Of a stretch of DNA of 64,000 nt, positions 9,196 to 17,344 are shown piece by piece. How positions within the stretch are numbered: position 1 is the first letter of the stretch; every line of letters begins with the position of its first letter. The notes beneath the pieces were generated by a model. That model worked only from the letters and a program-made list of their open reading frames with translations. It had not been told where the DNA came from and made no database searches. Source of the stretch: Marinobacter nanhaiticus D15-8W (GTDB lineage Bacteria; Pseudomonadota; Gammaproteobacteria; Pseudomonadales; Oleiphilaceae); NCBI RefSeq assembly GCF_036511935.1, contig NZ_AP028878.1:1550001-1614000 (forward strand), written 5' to 3'. A program made the position numbers and the translations under genes.

Positions 9196-9867
9196 ATGGG
9201 CACTATCTCGCCAATCAAGGAATCGACCTGCTGCGACCCGGCCTCCGCCGGGACGGTTTACCTGCCATCCGGCACCAGCCTGATCCTGCTGATGCCACGC
9301 CTGTTGGCGACGACGATCCACGGCGCGGTGGACGTGCTTAAGAAAACCTTCGACGGTACATACGACGACAACTGCCCGGCCTGTGGCGAAACCCATGCCC
9401 ATGGCGGCATTTGTTGCGGCATCCCGGAAATCCATTGCCCCAGCCCCTGCGTTTGCAGCATTCACTGGGTAGGCTGCCCGGGGGATAGCTTCAAGCACGC
9501 GATCCAGGTGACCAACACCTCCAAGACCGAGCGGGAATTCACCCTGACGTCGGTGCCGTTTCCCCACACACAGGAAGCGGTTGCGGTCACGCCGGGCAAG
9601 CAAACCCTGGGCACCGAAGAGAGCCTGCAGGCGGAAGCGAGCTTCACCATTCCCGAGACCTTCGCCGGAAGCAAGTACCGCACCGTCATCAAGGTGAAGG
9701 GGGCCTATGAACAGATCATCCAGGTCTGCCTGACGGTGCGGCCACGTCAGGCCTGTGGTTGTCATGTGGAGCAGGGTGACATTCCCAAGCGGGTAAAGGC
9801 CCACCACTGGTATCACCATTTCCAGTGCGTGGAAGATTGCTTTGAACCGGCCAAGAAGGTGGGCTAG
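9196..9867 (+). CDS. Cys-rich protein with Ig-like domain, unknown
   Basis: 223 residues with about 15 Cys, an unusual number for a cytoplasmic gammaproteobacterial protein. The N-terminal third has CC (ESTCCDPAS), then CPACGETHAHGGICCGIPEIHCP and CVCSIHWVGCPG, so metal binding (zinc, copper or Fe-S) is possible. Residues about 100-180 (FKHAIQVTNTSKTEREFTL ... ASFTIPETFAGSKYRTVIKV) look like the same beta-sandwich type as in the preceding gene. The tail again has CGCHVEQGD and HHWYHHFQCVEDC. No signal peptide. It ends three bases before the hydrolase gene, which argues for one transcript. Function not recognised. Confidence 0.68.
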   Translation: MGTISPIKESTCCDPASAGTVYLPSGTSLILLMPRLLATTIHGAVDVLKKTFDGTYDDNCPACGETHAHGGICCGIPEIHCPSPCVCSIHWVGCPGDSFKHAIQVTNTSKTEREFTLTSVPFPHTQEAVAVTPGKQTLGTEESLQAEASFTIPETFAGSKYRTVIKVKGAYEQIIQVCLTVRPRQACGCHVEQGDIPKRVKAHHWYHHFQCVEDCFEPAKKVG

Positions 9868-9870
9868 CGC

Positions 9871-10848
9871 ATGAGCGCGCCGATTACGCATCGCCGGGTC
9901 GTGGTCAACGACGTCAGTCTGCATGTCGCCACCGCGGTGCCGGCAGATACCGGTGACCCGGCTTCCAACGGCGCGCGGGCGGCGGTGCTCTGTATCCATG
10001 GCTTCCCGGAAGGCTGGCTCGGCTGGCGTCCGCTGATGCGGTTGATGCCCAATGTTGCCTTCTTCGCCCCGGATATGCGGGGCTACCCGGTATCGGACTA
10101 TCCCCTGGCCGGGTATGACGTGTTCACCCTGACCGAGGACATTGACCAGCTGATCGACAAGCTCGGACTGGAGAAGCCGATCCTGCTCGCCCATGACTGG
10201 GGCGGCGCCCTCGGTTGGATCTACGCGCACCGCTTCCCGGGCCGTATCAGCCATCTGATGGTGGTCAACTGTACCCATCCGCGTACGCTGGTCCGCGCCG
10301 TGCTGCACTTCGACGATTTCCAGACCCTGCGTATCCCCTGGGTGCCCCCGTTCCAGGTGCCCTTCCTGCCGGAATACCTGCTGACCACAAGGGTAGGGCG
10401 CAAGCTGCTGGAACTGTCGTTCACGCTGCGCGAGGGTTCCAGGGGGAGCATGGACCGGGACCTGGTGCGCGAGATTGTACGCAGGTTCCGGACCGCCGCG
10501 GACATGCACGGTGCCATCGACTATTACCGCGAGATTGTGCGCACCCTGTTACACAGTGAGAGCAGTGCGCAACTCAAGGCCATCTACGACCGAGCCATCC
10601 AGGACCCCGTCACTCTGATCTGGGGCATGGAAGACGAGGCATTGTCCTACCGGGTGGCGCGCAGGAGCGAACAGGATGCCGGTTGCCCGGTGGACTGGCG
10701 CCCGTTGGAAGGTATCGGTCACTTCGTCGACCTGGAAGCGCCCAATCTGCTTGCGCGGGAACTCGAACGGGTCATCGACCGGCGCAATGGTAGTGGTGAT
10801 AGCAACGGCGGCAGAAAGGCAAAAAAACGCCGGCGGACGGCAGCCTGA
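9871..10848 (+). CDS. Alpha/beta hydrolase, epoxide-hydrolase-like
   Basis: 325 residues. CIHGFPEGWLGWRPL is the HGFPE oxyanion-hole motif of epoxide hydrolases and haloalkane dehalogenases, and LLAHDWGGALGW carries an Asp nucleophile (HDWGG) rather than Ser, as in those enzymes. LIWGMEDEAL and GIGHFVDLEAP give the acid and the catalytic His. The C-terminal 25 residues are Lys/Arg-rich and look disordered. A soluble epoxide hydrolase opens an epoxide to a diol; a dehalogenase is the alternative. It starts three bases after the preceding gene and is followed after 33 bases by the GMC oxidase. Confidence 0.85.
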   Translation: MSAPITHRRVVVNDVSLHVATAVPADTGDPASNGARAAVLCIHGFPEGWLGWRPLMRLMPNVAFFAPDMRGYPVSDYPLAGYDVFTLTEDIDQLIDKLGLEKPILLAHDWGGALGWIYAHRFPGRISHLMVVNCTHPRTLVRAVLHFDDFQTLRIPWVPPFQVPFLPEYLLTTRVGRKLLELSFTLREGSRGSMDRDLVREIVRRFRTAADMHGAIDYYREIVRTLLHSESSAQLKAIYDRAIQDPVTLIWGMEDEALSYRVARRSEQDAGCPVDWRPLEGIGHFVDLEAPNLLARELERVIDRRNGSGDSNGGRKAKKRRRTAA

Positions 10849-10881
10849 GCATACTGGCCGGAACAGGCCGGGAGAGAGACC

Positions 10882-12564
10882 GTGGAATGGGACTATGACG
10901 TCATCGTGATCGGCTCCGGTTTCGGCGGGGCGATTACCGCTTGCCGGCTGGCCCAGGCCGGACGCTCCGTCTGTATGCTGGAGAAAGGTCGGCGCTGGGA
11001 CCGCACCCATTTCCCACGCTCGCCGGTGGAGGTGTCGCGCAACGCCATTGCCGGCGCCGGCCACCACCTGGCTGGGCGGGGATTTATCGAATACCTGACG
11101 TTCCGCACTATGGACGTGGTGCAGGGGACGGGCGTTGGTGGCGGCTCACTGCATTACTTCAACGTCCATATGCGCCCGCCGAGCTTCATCTTCGACCGCC
11201 CCGCCTGGCCCCGCCAGATCACCATGCGGCGGATGCGGCCCTATTATTCCGTGGCCGCCGATATGCTGGGCGCCAACAGTCTCAGCGTTGCATCGGACCA
11301 GCGCGTACCCTCGCGTACCCAGACCTTCGAGGACGCGGTCAACAGTATCGGCAGGCAGGCGGAACGGGTACCGATATGCGTTCGCCTGCACTCGTCGACG
11401 ATGACCGAGAATACCTGCGAATTCTGCGGCAATTGTCTGCTGGGTTGCCATGTCCACGCCAAGAATACCCTGGACCTGAACTACATTCCGCTAGCCGAAC
11501 ATCATGGGGCGGAGGTGCTTCCATTGCACCAGGCGCTCAGGATCACCCCCGAACCCGAGGGGTACGGCGTCGACGTCATTGACCTCGGTGCGCCGCCGGC
11601 GGACGAGCCGAATAGTATGCTCAGGACACTCCGCGCCCGCCAGGTCGTTGTGGCGGCCGGTACCCTGGGTACCAATGAGCTCCTGCTGCGCTGCAAACAC
11701 CTCTATCGCACCTTGCCACGGTTATCCGGACGTCTCGGTGAAGGTTATTCCGGCAATGGCGACTTCATCTTTGCCGGGGCGCGCTACGAAAACCGGCTGG
11801 TGGACCCGGGGCGGGGGCCCAGCATTACCGCCGGGGTTGGCTTCCACGAAAAGGACGACCAGCTCATCTACATCGAGGACCTGGGCTACCCGGACCCGTT
11901 CATCTGGTACTTCAACAGCGTGATTCCTCGCCGCAGCCGCTATCGCAAATGGCTACGCCAGACCCGTCGATACCTGGCTGACGCCCTCGGCGCGCCACTG
12001 CGGTTCGAGCTGAACCAGTTGCTCGAAGATGGCTACCTGACCCATTTCCTGCCTTACCTGGGAATGGGTACCGACGCGGCCGACGGTCGGCTCTACCTCA
12101 ACCGCTCCGGCGAACTGGAACTGGACTGGTCGGTACGCCGCAGCCTGCCGATGTTCCGCCGCATGCTGGAGCACATGCAGGCGCTGAGCGAATGCTCCGG
12201 CGGCCGGCTGATGAACAGCTTCCTTTGGCAGACGCCAGTGACTCGCCTGCCATTGAGCAAGACCCTGACTGCCCACCCTCTAGGCGGCTGTGCCCTTTCG
12301 GATACTCCGATTAAAGGGGTCACCAACGACCGCGGCGAAGTCTGGGGATATAAGGGCCTCTATGTTGCGGATGGCGCGCTGATGCCCGCCGCAATCGGCG
12401 TCAACCCATCGGCAACGATCTGTGCCGTTGCCGAGCGGGTGGCTTTCCACATGATCCACGGGAGGGAGTTGCGGGAAGGGGACGCGAAGGCGCCCAGCAA
12501 TCGTGCGATGCCGCTGGAGCCGACGCCGTCTCCGGTTTCTACCTCCCGTTCGCTAACGGCATAA
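10882..12564 (+). CDS. GMC-family FAD-dependent oxidoreductase (cholesterol/long-chain alcohol oxidase-like)
   Basis: 560 residues. The FAD-binding motif GSGFGG is at residues 11-16, GTGVGGGSLHYFNVHM at about 88-103, and the C-terminal active-site region has LTAHPLGGCALS (His about 465) and GVNPSATICAVAER (Asn about 508), as in cholesterol oxidases and long-chain alcohol oxidases. A four-Cys motif CEFCGNCLLGC (Cys179, 182, 185, 189) is common in the long-chain alcohol branch of the family. The reaction would be oxidation of an alcohol, with H2O2 made if oxygen is the acceptor. GTG start with a GGAGAGA site. No Tat or Sec signal, so it is predicted cytoplasmic. Just upstream of two haem peroxidase-type genes. 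Confidence 0.88.
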   Translation: MEWDYDVIVIGSGFGGAITACRLAQAGRSVCMLEKGRRWDRTHFPRSPVEVSRNAIAGAGHHLAGRGFIEYLTFRTMDVVQGTGVGGGSLHYFNVHMRPPSFIFDRPAWPRQITMRRMRPYYSVAADMLGANSLSVASDQRVPSRTQTFEDAVNSIGRQAERVPICVRLHSSTMTENTCEFCGNCLLGCHVHAKNTLDLNYIPLAEHHGAEVLPLHQALRITPEPEGYGVDVIDLGAPPADEPNSMLRTLRARQVVVAAGTLGTNELLLRCKHLYRTLPRLSGRLGEGYSGNGDFIFAGARYENRLVDPGRGPSITAGVGFHEKDDQLIYIEDLGYPDPFIWYFNSVIPRRSRYRKWLRQTRRYLADALGAPLRFELNQLLEDGYLTHFLPYLGMGTDAADGRLYLNRSGELELDWSVRRSLPMFRRMLEHMQALSECSGGRLMNSFLWQTPVTRLPLSKTLTAHPLGGCALSDTPIKGVTNDRGEVWGYKGLYVADGALMPAAIGVNPSATICAVAERVAFHMIHGRELREGDAKAPSNRAMPLEPTPSPVSTSRSLTA

Positions 12565-12579
12565 GAAGGAATCCACAGC

Positions 12580-13212
12580 ATGGCTAATTCAGAGACGACC
12601 ACGACAACCACCCGGGAAAATACCAAGACAACCCCACAAAAAAAGCCGGCCAGCACCCGTACATCCAAGTCTGGCTCGCCGGGCTCCGGCACCTCCAGGG
12701 CGCGCGGCGCAAACAGCCGGAAATCTGCCACGCGTACAAAACCAGCCACTCCCGCCGATCAGGTAAAACGCTGGCTGGGGATGACCCGGGAGGAATTGGA
12801 CGACGTCTACCGCAAGGCCAAGCCCGGTCAGCTGCCGCAGGGCGATACGCGAGGTACGGCGATCCTGGCAGGCGCCCCTTTCGCCGGCCTATTTGCAGGG
12901 CTGGCCCGGCGTTTTGCCTGGCAGGGGAAGGTGTTCGATAGCTTTGGCCCGAATTTCGAGAATGGGGTGGCGGTCAACAAGGTTCTCCCATTAGGGCTGA
13001 ACCTGATTGTGGCCAAAACCTACCGCAACGACAGTTGGCTCGATGGAAAGCAGACCAATGTAATCGATTATTCCGGTACGTCGCTGCTCGCGCGTGCGAT
13101 CCGCGACGAGATCCGGGAGGTTTCGCCCGGGCTCTACCTGGGCAAGGTATGGTGGGGTAAGCGGCGGATCCTCGATTTCGCCCTGGAGATGCCAGCCCCA
13201 AAGACGGCGTAG
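12580..13212 (+). CDS. Unknown protein with disordered Thr/Lys-rich N-terminus
   Basis: 210 residues. The first about 60 are almost only Thr, Lys, Ser, Arg, Pro and Gly, clearly disordered. The rest forms one domain with AFAGLFAGL-like and IDYSGTSLLARAIRDEIREV and GLYLGKVWWGKRRILDFALE segments. I have an impression of having seen this domain next to lipid-related enzymes in actinobacteria, but I cannot name a family. It begins 15 bases after the GMC oxidase and ends 17 before the next gene, so it belongs to the operon. Could be a lipid-binding or substrate-delivery protein; that is inference only. Confidence 0.65.
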   Translation: MANSETTTTTTRENTKTTPQKKPASTRTSKSGSPGSGTSRARGANSRKSATRTKPATPADQVKRWLGMTREELDDVYRKAKPGQLPQGDTRGTAILAGAPFAGLFAGLARRFAWQGKVFDSFGPNFENGVAVNKVLPLGLNLIVAKTYRNDSWLDGKQTNVIDYSGTSLLARAIRDEIREVSPGLYLGKVWWGKRRILDFALEMPAPKTA

Positions 13213-13229
13213 GTCGACGGCCCCGACCT

Positions 13230-14582
13230 GTGACGTCCCTGCTCGGTCAAGCCAGTGCCCTGCTGAACCGCTCCGTGCTGGAGCGGTTGCATCCGATGCC
13301 GCAGAACGACCTGACCCTCCGTGTACCGCTGGTGCGCTCCCGCGAAGGCAAGTTACGGGAGCACCTGGCGACGGTTAACCAGAGTCCGGCGGATAACCCG
13401 CTGCTGCCGTTTTCGGTGCATGAGAACCTTCACTTCGCCCGCTTCCTGGTCATGGAAGGGCCCGAGCCCCAGACCTACGGTACCAGCCTGGTGTTCATGG
13501 CCAATGTGGACGGCCCGGTGGATATGTTCCTTGATCGGCTGGTGAACCAGTCGCCGGACGGCCTCGACACCATTTTTGAGGCCTGTCAGGGCTATCCACC
13601 CAAACGCAAGCGGAGTGAGGCAACGCGAATGGCCTTTCTGCAGCGCCATCGCATTCCCTCCCAGGCCTACTACATCAACACCATCGGTCGGGACGCGAAG
13701 CAGATACGCCAGGAAGATGAGCTATATCAGGCGCTGCAGGGCTTTATCGACGATGTCGATCCGGCAGCCTTCGCATCAGCGAAGCAGCTCCGCGAGTCGG
13801 TGATCGAATTCGTCGCCACCAATCCGGAACTGGCCTGGGCGCTGGCGTCGCGCGCGGAGCGCGGGGTCGTCTGGCGGGCGTGGGAAAACTTGCGTTTCGC
13901 TGCCTTGGCGGCGTTCGGCGTGCTGATCGTTGCGTGGGGCTGGCCGGTGCTGCTGGCGTGGCTGGTCGCCTTGCGGGTCCGTGAGGGCCGGGACCTGGAG
14001 TTCACCCATCGGCCCCCGTTGAGCCGGCTCAACCAGCTGCGCGCGTCGGAAGACATCTCCGCCCATAACCCCTTTGCTGCGGTGGGCTACGTCAAACCCG
14101 GCAAGCTTCGATTGCTGACGGCGAAGGCGTTGTTGGCCGCGGCCCAGGTCGCGCTTCGACACGTGTTCAACCGCGGCGACCTGGCCGGTATCTCCCTGCT
14201 GGGACTGGATGGCGTGGATACGATCCATTTTGCCCGCTGGACGCTGATCGATGACGACCGCCGCCTGTTGTTCACCAGTAACTACGACGGCAGCCTGGAA
14301 AGCTACATGGTGGATTTCATCGACAAGGTGGCCTGGGGCCTGAACCTGATCTTCAGCAATGGCGTAGGCTATCCCCGCACCCGCTGGCTGGTGTTCGGGG
14401 GTGCCCGAAAGGAGCAGCGTTTCAAGGACTACCTGGGGCTCCACCAGTTGGAAAACGCCGTCTGGTACTCGCCGTATCCCCACCTGACGGCAGTGAACAT
14501 CGCAAACAATGCCGCGGTCCGCGAAGGCCTGCGGGGTCGCATGTCCGAAGGCCAGGCCCAGGCCTGGTTGCGGCGGTTCTGA
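13230..14582 (+). CDS. Unknown protein with two copies of a HFAR-DG module and one membrane-like segment
   Basis: 450 residues from a GTG start. A module occurs twice: residues about 68-123 (HFARFLVMEG, LVFMANVDG, GLDTIFEACQGYP) and about 333-382 (HFARWTLIDDD, LLFTSNYDG, GLNLIFSNGVGYP). The shared order of motifs points to internal duplication, and the layout recalls the ferredoxin-like alpha/beta barrel of DyP peroxidases without a haem-ligand motif. A hydrophobic stretch at about 223-248 could be a membrane helix or hairpin between the two halves. It is directly followed (29 bases) by the DyP peroxidase gene, so a partner or non-haem relative is plausible. Not recognised as a named family. 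Confidence 0.65.
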   Translation: MTSLLGQASALLNRSVLERLHPMPQNDLTLRVPLVRSREGKLREHLATVNQSPADNPLLPFSVHENLHFARFLVMEGPEPQTYGTSLVFMANVDGPVDMFLDRLVNQSPDGLDTIFEACQGYPPKRKRSEATRMAFLQRHRIPSQAYYINTIGRDAKQIRQEDELYQALQGFIDDVDPAAFASAKQLRESVIEFVATNPELAWALASRAERGVVWRAWENLRFAALAAFGVLIVAWGWPVLLAWLVALRVREGRDLEFTHRPPLSRLNQLRASEDISAHNPFAAVGYVKPGKLRLLTAKALLAAAQVALRHVFNRGDLAGISLLGLDGVDTIHFARWTLIDDDRRLLFTSNYDGSLESYMVDFIDKVAWGLNLIFSNGVGYPRTRWLVFGGARKEQRFKDYLGLHQLENAVWYSPYPHLTAVNIANNAAVREGLRGRMSEGQAQAWLRRF

Positions 14583-14611
14583 ACGGCTGTCGATCACGGG
14601 AGGGCAAGCAA

Positions 14612-16057
14612 ATGGACGTCAATGGCAGGGTTGATTTCGGCGATATCCAGGGGCTGGTCGTACGCGGCTACGGCCATCTGCACGCGGCCAGCTACCTACT
14701 GCTGCGCATCACCGATCGACCGCGCTCCCAGGCTGCGTTGCGTGATCTGGCAGGTATGGTCACCTATGCGGACCTGCATCCGGATGACTTGGCGACCAAC
14801 CTGGCGGTCACCCATCATGGCCTGGTCGACCTGGGGATTGAGCAGGGTATCCTGGAGCGCTTTTCCAATGAGTTTCGCTCAGGGATGACCACACCCCACA
14901 AGCGACGCATCCTGGGCGACGTCGCTGAAAGCGCGCCGGAACATTGGCTATGGGGCGGGCCTGAAACCACACAGGTGGATTTGCTGCTGATGGTGTTCGC
15001 GCGGGACGATGCACTGCTCAAGGCGCACGTCCAGCGCCTACAGGATGGAATTCCAGACCAGGGGCTTGAACTGATCGCTCACCTGGAAACCTTCACGCTG
15101 CCGGACTTCCGTGAACATTTCGGTTTCCGCGACAGCATCGGCCAGCCCTACGTTGCCGAATTCGGCCGCCATGGTCGGCGCAGGCCTGATCCAGTGCCCC
15201 TGGGTGAGTTCCTGCTGGGCTATCCCAATGGCTATGAGCGTTATACCGACCGGCCGCTGATCGAACCAGGTGAGGACCCGCATGATATGTTGCCACCCGA
15301 CCCGGAAGGCTCCTCGCGCAAGGATCTGGGGTTGAATGGCACCTATCTGGTGTTCCGGCAACTGTCGCAGGATGTGCCTGGATTCTGGCGGGCCATGATG
15401 CATCAGTCCCAGTTGCATCCTGAATGGGAGCCGATACAGCTGGCGTCGAAGATGGTGGGTCGCTGGCCCAGCGGCACGGCCCTGGTGCAGTCGCCTGACA
15501 AGGACCGACCCGAACAGGAGGACAAGGACGACTTCCTCTATCACGACGCAGATGCCGAAGGCCTGAAGTGTCCATTGGGCGCCCACATCCGACGCACCCA
15601 CCCAAGGGATAGCCTGGAACCGGAGCCCGGCAGCGAAAAATCTATCGCCTTCAGTAACCGCCACCGCCTCCTGCGCCGGGGTAGGGTCTACGGCCCTCCG
15701 TACGATATCAGCATGGATCCCAGCTCGATCCTGAAGAACCTGGAGCGAGAAGATGAACCGGTGGCACGCGGCCTCCACTTCATCTGCCTGAACGCCAACA
15801 TCGGCCGGCAGTTCGAATTCGTGCAGCACACCTGGGCCAACAACCCGAACTTCAACGGCCTGCACCACGATCCCGACCCGATCATCGGCGCCCGCACGGC
15901 CTATGGCCGACCGCAAGAAGACTTCACCATCCAGCGCCAGCCAGCCCGTTGCCGGCTGCAGGGGCTGCCCTCCTTTATCCAGACGCGTGGCGGCGGTTAT
16001 TTCTTCCTGCCGGGGCGGCGGGCGCTCCACTACCTACTATCGGGAGATGCATCGTGA
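14612..16057 (+). CDS. DyP-type haem peroxidase
   Basis: 481 residues, longer than simple bacterial DyP enzymes but within the range of the class V/large forms. The distal Asp motif is GFRDSIGQP (Asp174; the usual GFxDG has Ser here instead of Gly), the proximal haem His lies in CPLGAHIRRTHPRD (His325), and GRQFEFVQHTWANNP fits the C-terminal part of the fold. DyP peroxidases oxidise dyes, phenols or other bulky substrates with H2O2. No signal peptide is seen, so the substrate should be cytoplasmic or membrane-associated. H2O2 could come from the GMC oxidase upstream. It ends overlapping the catalase-family gene by four bases. Confidence 0.88.
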   Translation: MDVNGRVDFGDIQGLVVRGYGHLHAASYLLLRITDRPRSQAALRDLAGMVTYADLHPDDLATNLAVTHHGLVDLGIEQGILERFSNEFRSGMTTPHKRRILGDVAESAPEHWLWGGPETTQVDLLLMVFARDDALLKAHVQRLQDGIPDQGLELIAHLETFTLPDFREHFGFRDSIGQPYVAEFGRHGRRRPDPVPLGEFLLGYPNGYERYTDRPLIEPGEDPHDMLPPDPEGSSRKDLGLNGTYLVFRQLSQDVPGFWRAMMHQSQLHPEWEPIQLASKMVGRWPSGTALVQSPDKDRPEQEDKDDFLYHDADAEGLKCPLGAHIRRTHPRDSLEPEPGSEKSIAFSNRHRLLRRGRVYGPPYDISMDPSSILKNLEREDEPVARGLHFICLNANIGRQFEFVQHTWANNPNFNGLHHDPDPIIGARTAYGRPQEDFTIQRQPARCRLQGLPSFIQTRGGGYFFLPGRRALHYLLSGDAS

Positions 16058-17322
16058 GCATGTTGACCCGTCCAATACCGCGCCTCGTGCAGGCGGCCAC
16101 GGAGCGGTTGGCGCCGATGATCAGACGCTTCGACCCCTATTACCGGGATGCCTTCGACGACCTGGTTCGACCCTATATCGAGGAGGTGGCCCAGGCCCTC
16201 CTGCGCCGTCGGCTGCGGGACCGCGGCCAGGTGATCGCCGAGGAACTGATCCGGGCGGACGAGGAGGAAGTTACCCGCCGGATCGCCGATAGCATGAGCC
16301 GATTCCTCGTGGGTGAATACCAGGAAACCGGTAAGACGGCCGAGCGGGCGGGCAACACCAAGACCTATGGTCTGGTGCGCGCGTCGTTTACGGTGCGCGG
16401 GGACTTGCCGCGACGGCTCCAGGTAGGCGCCTTCCAGGCCGGGCGGCAGTATTCGGCCTATGTGCGCTTTGGCGGGCCGGGCCCCCGGGTGGTCCCGGAC
16501 ATCGAGGACGCAGGCATCCTCAGTATCGGCATCAAGCTGATGGGCCTGCCCGGGCACAAGCTGATGGCCGACGAGAAATCGACCATGGACCTGACTGGGA
16601 TCAGTTCGCCTGCATTCACCACGCCGGACATCTGGGAAAACGTGAAGCTGCAAAAGCAGATCGGTCTGGGCACGCCGGCCTGGTATTTCGTCAATCCGCT
16701 GGATTCCCACGTCCTGGACATGATCATGCAGGGGCTCTATGCCCGCGCACACGCCAATCCGCTGGAACTGACCTATCACAGTTGCGTGCCCTACCGGTAT
16801 GGCCGCGAGCGGGGGCGGGACCGAGCGATCAAGTTTGCGGTGATCCCCCGCCTCACGAGGCGTTCTCGCATTACCGAGTTCACCGACAACTACCTGCGGG
16901 AGGCGATGGTCCGTTCACTGGCACGGGAGCCGGCGGTGTTCGACTTCGCCATCCAGTTCCAGGCCGACCCGGTGCGTATGCCGATCGAAGATGCATCGAT
17001 CGTCTGGTCGGAGCGGGAGTCGCCGTTCATTCCGGTGGCAACTCTCGAGATACCCACCCAGCGCTTCGATTTCGCGGCACAGGACGCCTTTGCCCGCAAC
17101 CTGACCTACAACCCCTGGCATACCCTGGCGGTCCACCGCCCCCTTGGCAACCAGAACCGGGCCCGGCGGGATATCTACCTGCGCACATCGCGGGTTCGAC
17201 AGGCCATCAACCAGGAACGGCACATCGAGCCCACCGGCAAGGAAAACTTCGGATCGGATGTGGTCAGCCTGTCAGAAACGGGTGAGCACGCGCCACGGAA
17301 GGCAACCGAGCCGGTGTCGTAA
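16054..17322 (+). CDS. Catalase-family haem protein lacking the distal His (possible fatty-acid hydroperoxide enzyme)
   Basis: 422 residues. NTKTYGLVRASFTVRGDLP, YSAYVRFGGPGP, DSHVLDMIMQGL and YNPWHTLAVHRPLGNQNRAR are catalase-fold segments of the branch that includes coral allene oxide synthase and SrpA-like proteins. In relatives the first segment reads H-x-K-x-H-G; here it is Asn101 and Tyr105, so the distal haem His seems absent and true catalase activity is doubtful. I chose the GTG at 16054, which overlaps the DyP stop (GTGA); an ATG lies two codons on. Proposed substrates are organic or fatty-acid hydroperoxides, from the family and neighbours, not from direct evidence. Confidence 0.82.
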   Translation: MSMLTRPIPRLVQAATERLAPMIRRFDPYYRDAFDDLVRPYIEEVAQALLRRRLRDRGQVIAEELIRADEEEVTRRIADSMSRFLVGEYQETGKTAERAGNTKTYGLVRASFTVRGDLPRRLQVGAFQAGRQYSAYVRFGGPGPRVVPDIEDAGILSIGIKLMGLPGHKLMADEKSTMDLTGISSPAFTTPDIWENVKLQKQIGLGTPAWYFVNPLDSHVLDMIMQGLYARAHANPLELTYHSCVPYRYGRERGRDRAIKFAVIPRLTRRSRITEFTDNYLREAMVRSLAREPAVFDFAIQFQADPVRMPIEDASIVWSERESPFIPVATLEIPTQRFDFAAQDAFARNLTYNPWHTLAVHRPLGNQNRARRDIYLRTSRVRQAINQERHIEPTGKENFGSDVVSLSETGEHAPRKATEPVS

Positions 17323-17344
17323 CTTTCTTGCTGGAGGTCTGTCC

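Noticed and set aside
9166..10509. Minus-strand frame of 447 codons
   Set aside because: Antisense shadow of the Cys-rich and epoxide-hydrolase-like genes in high-GC DNA; no motif and no ribosome site.
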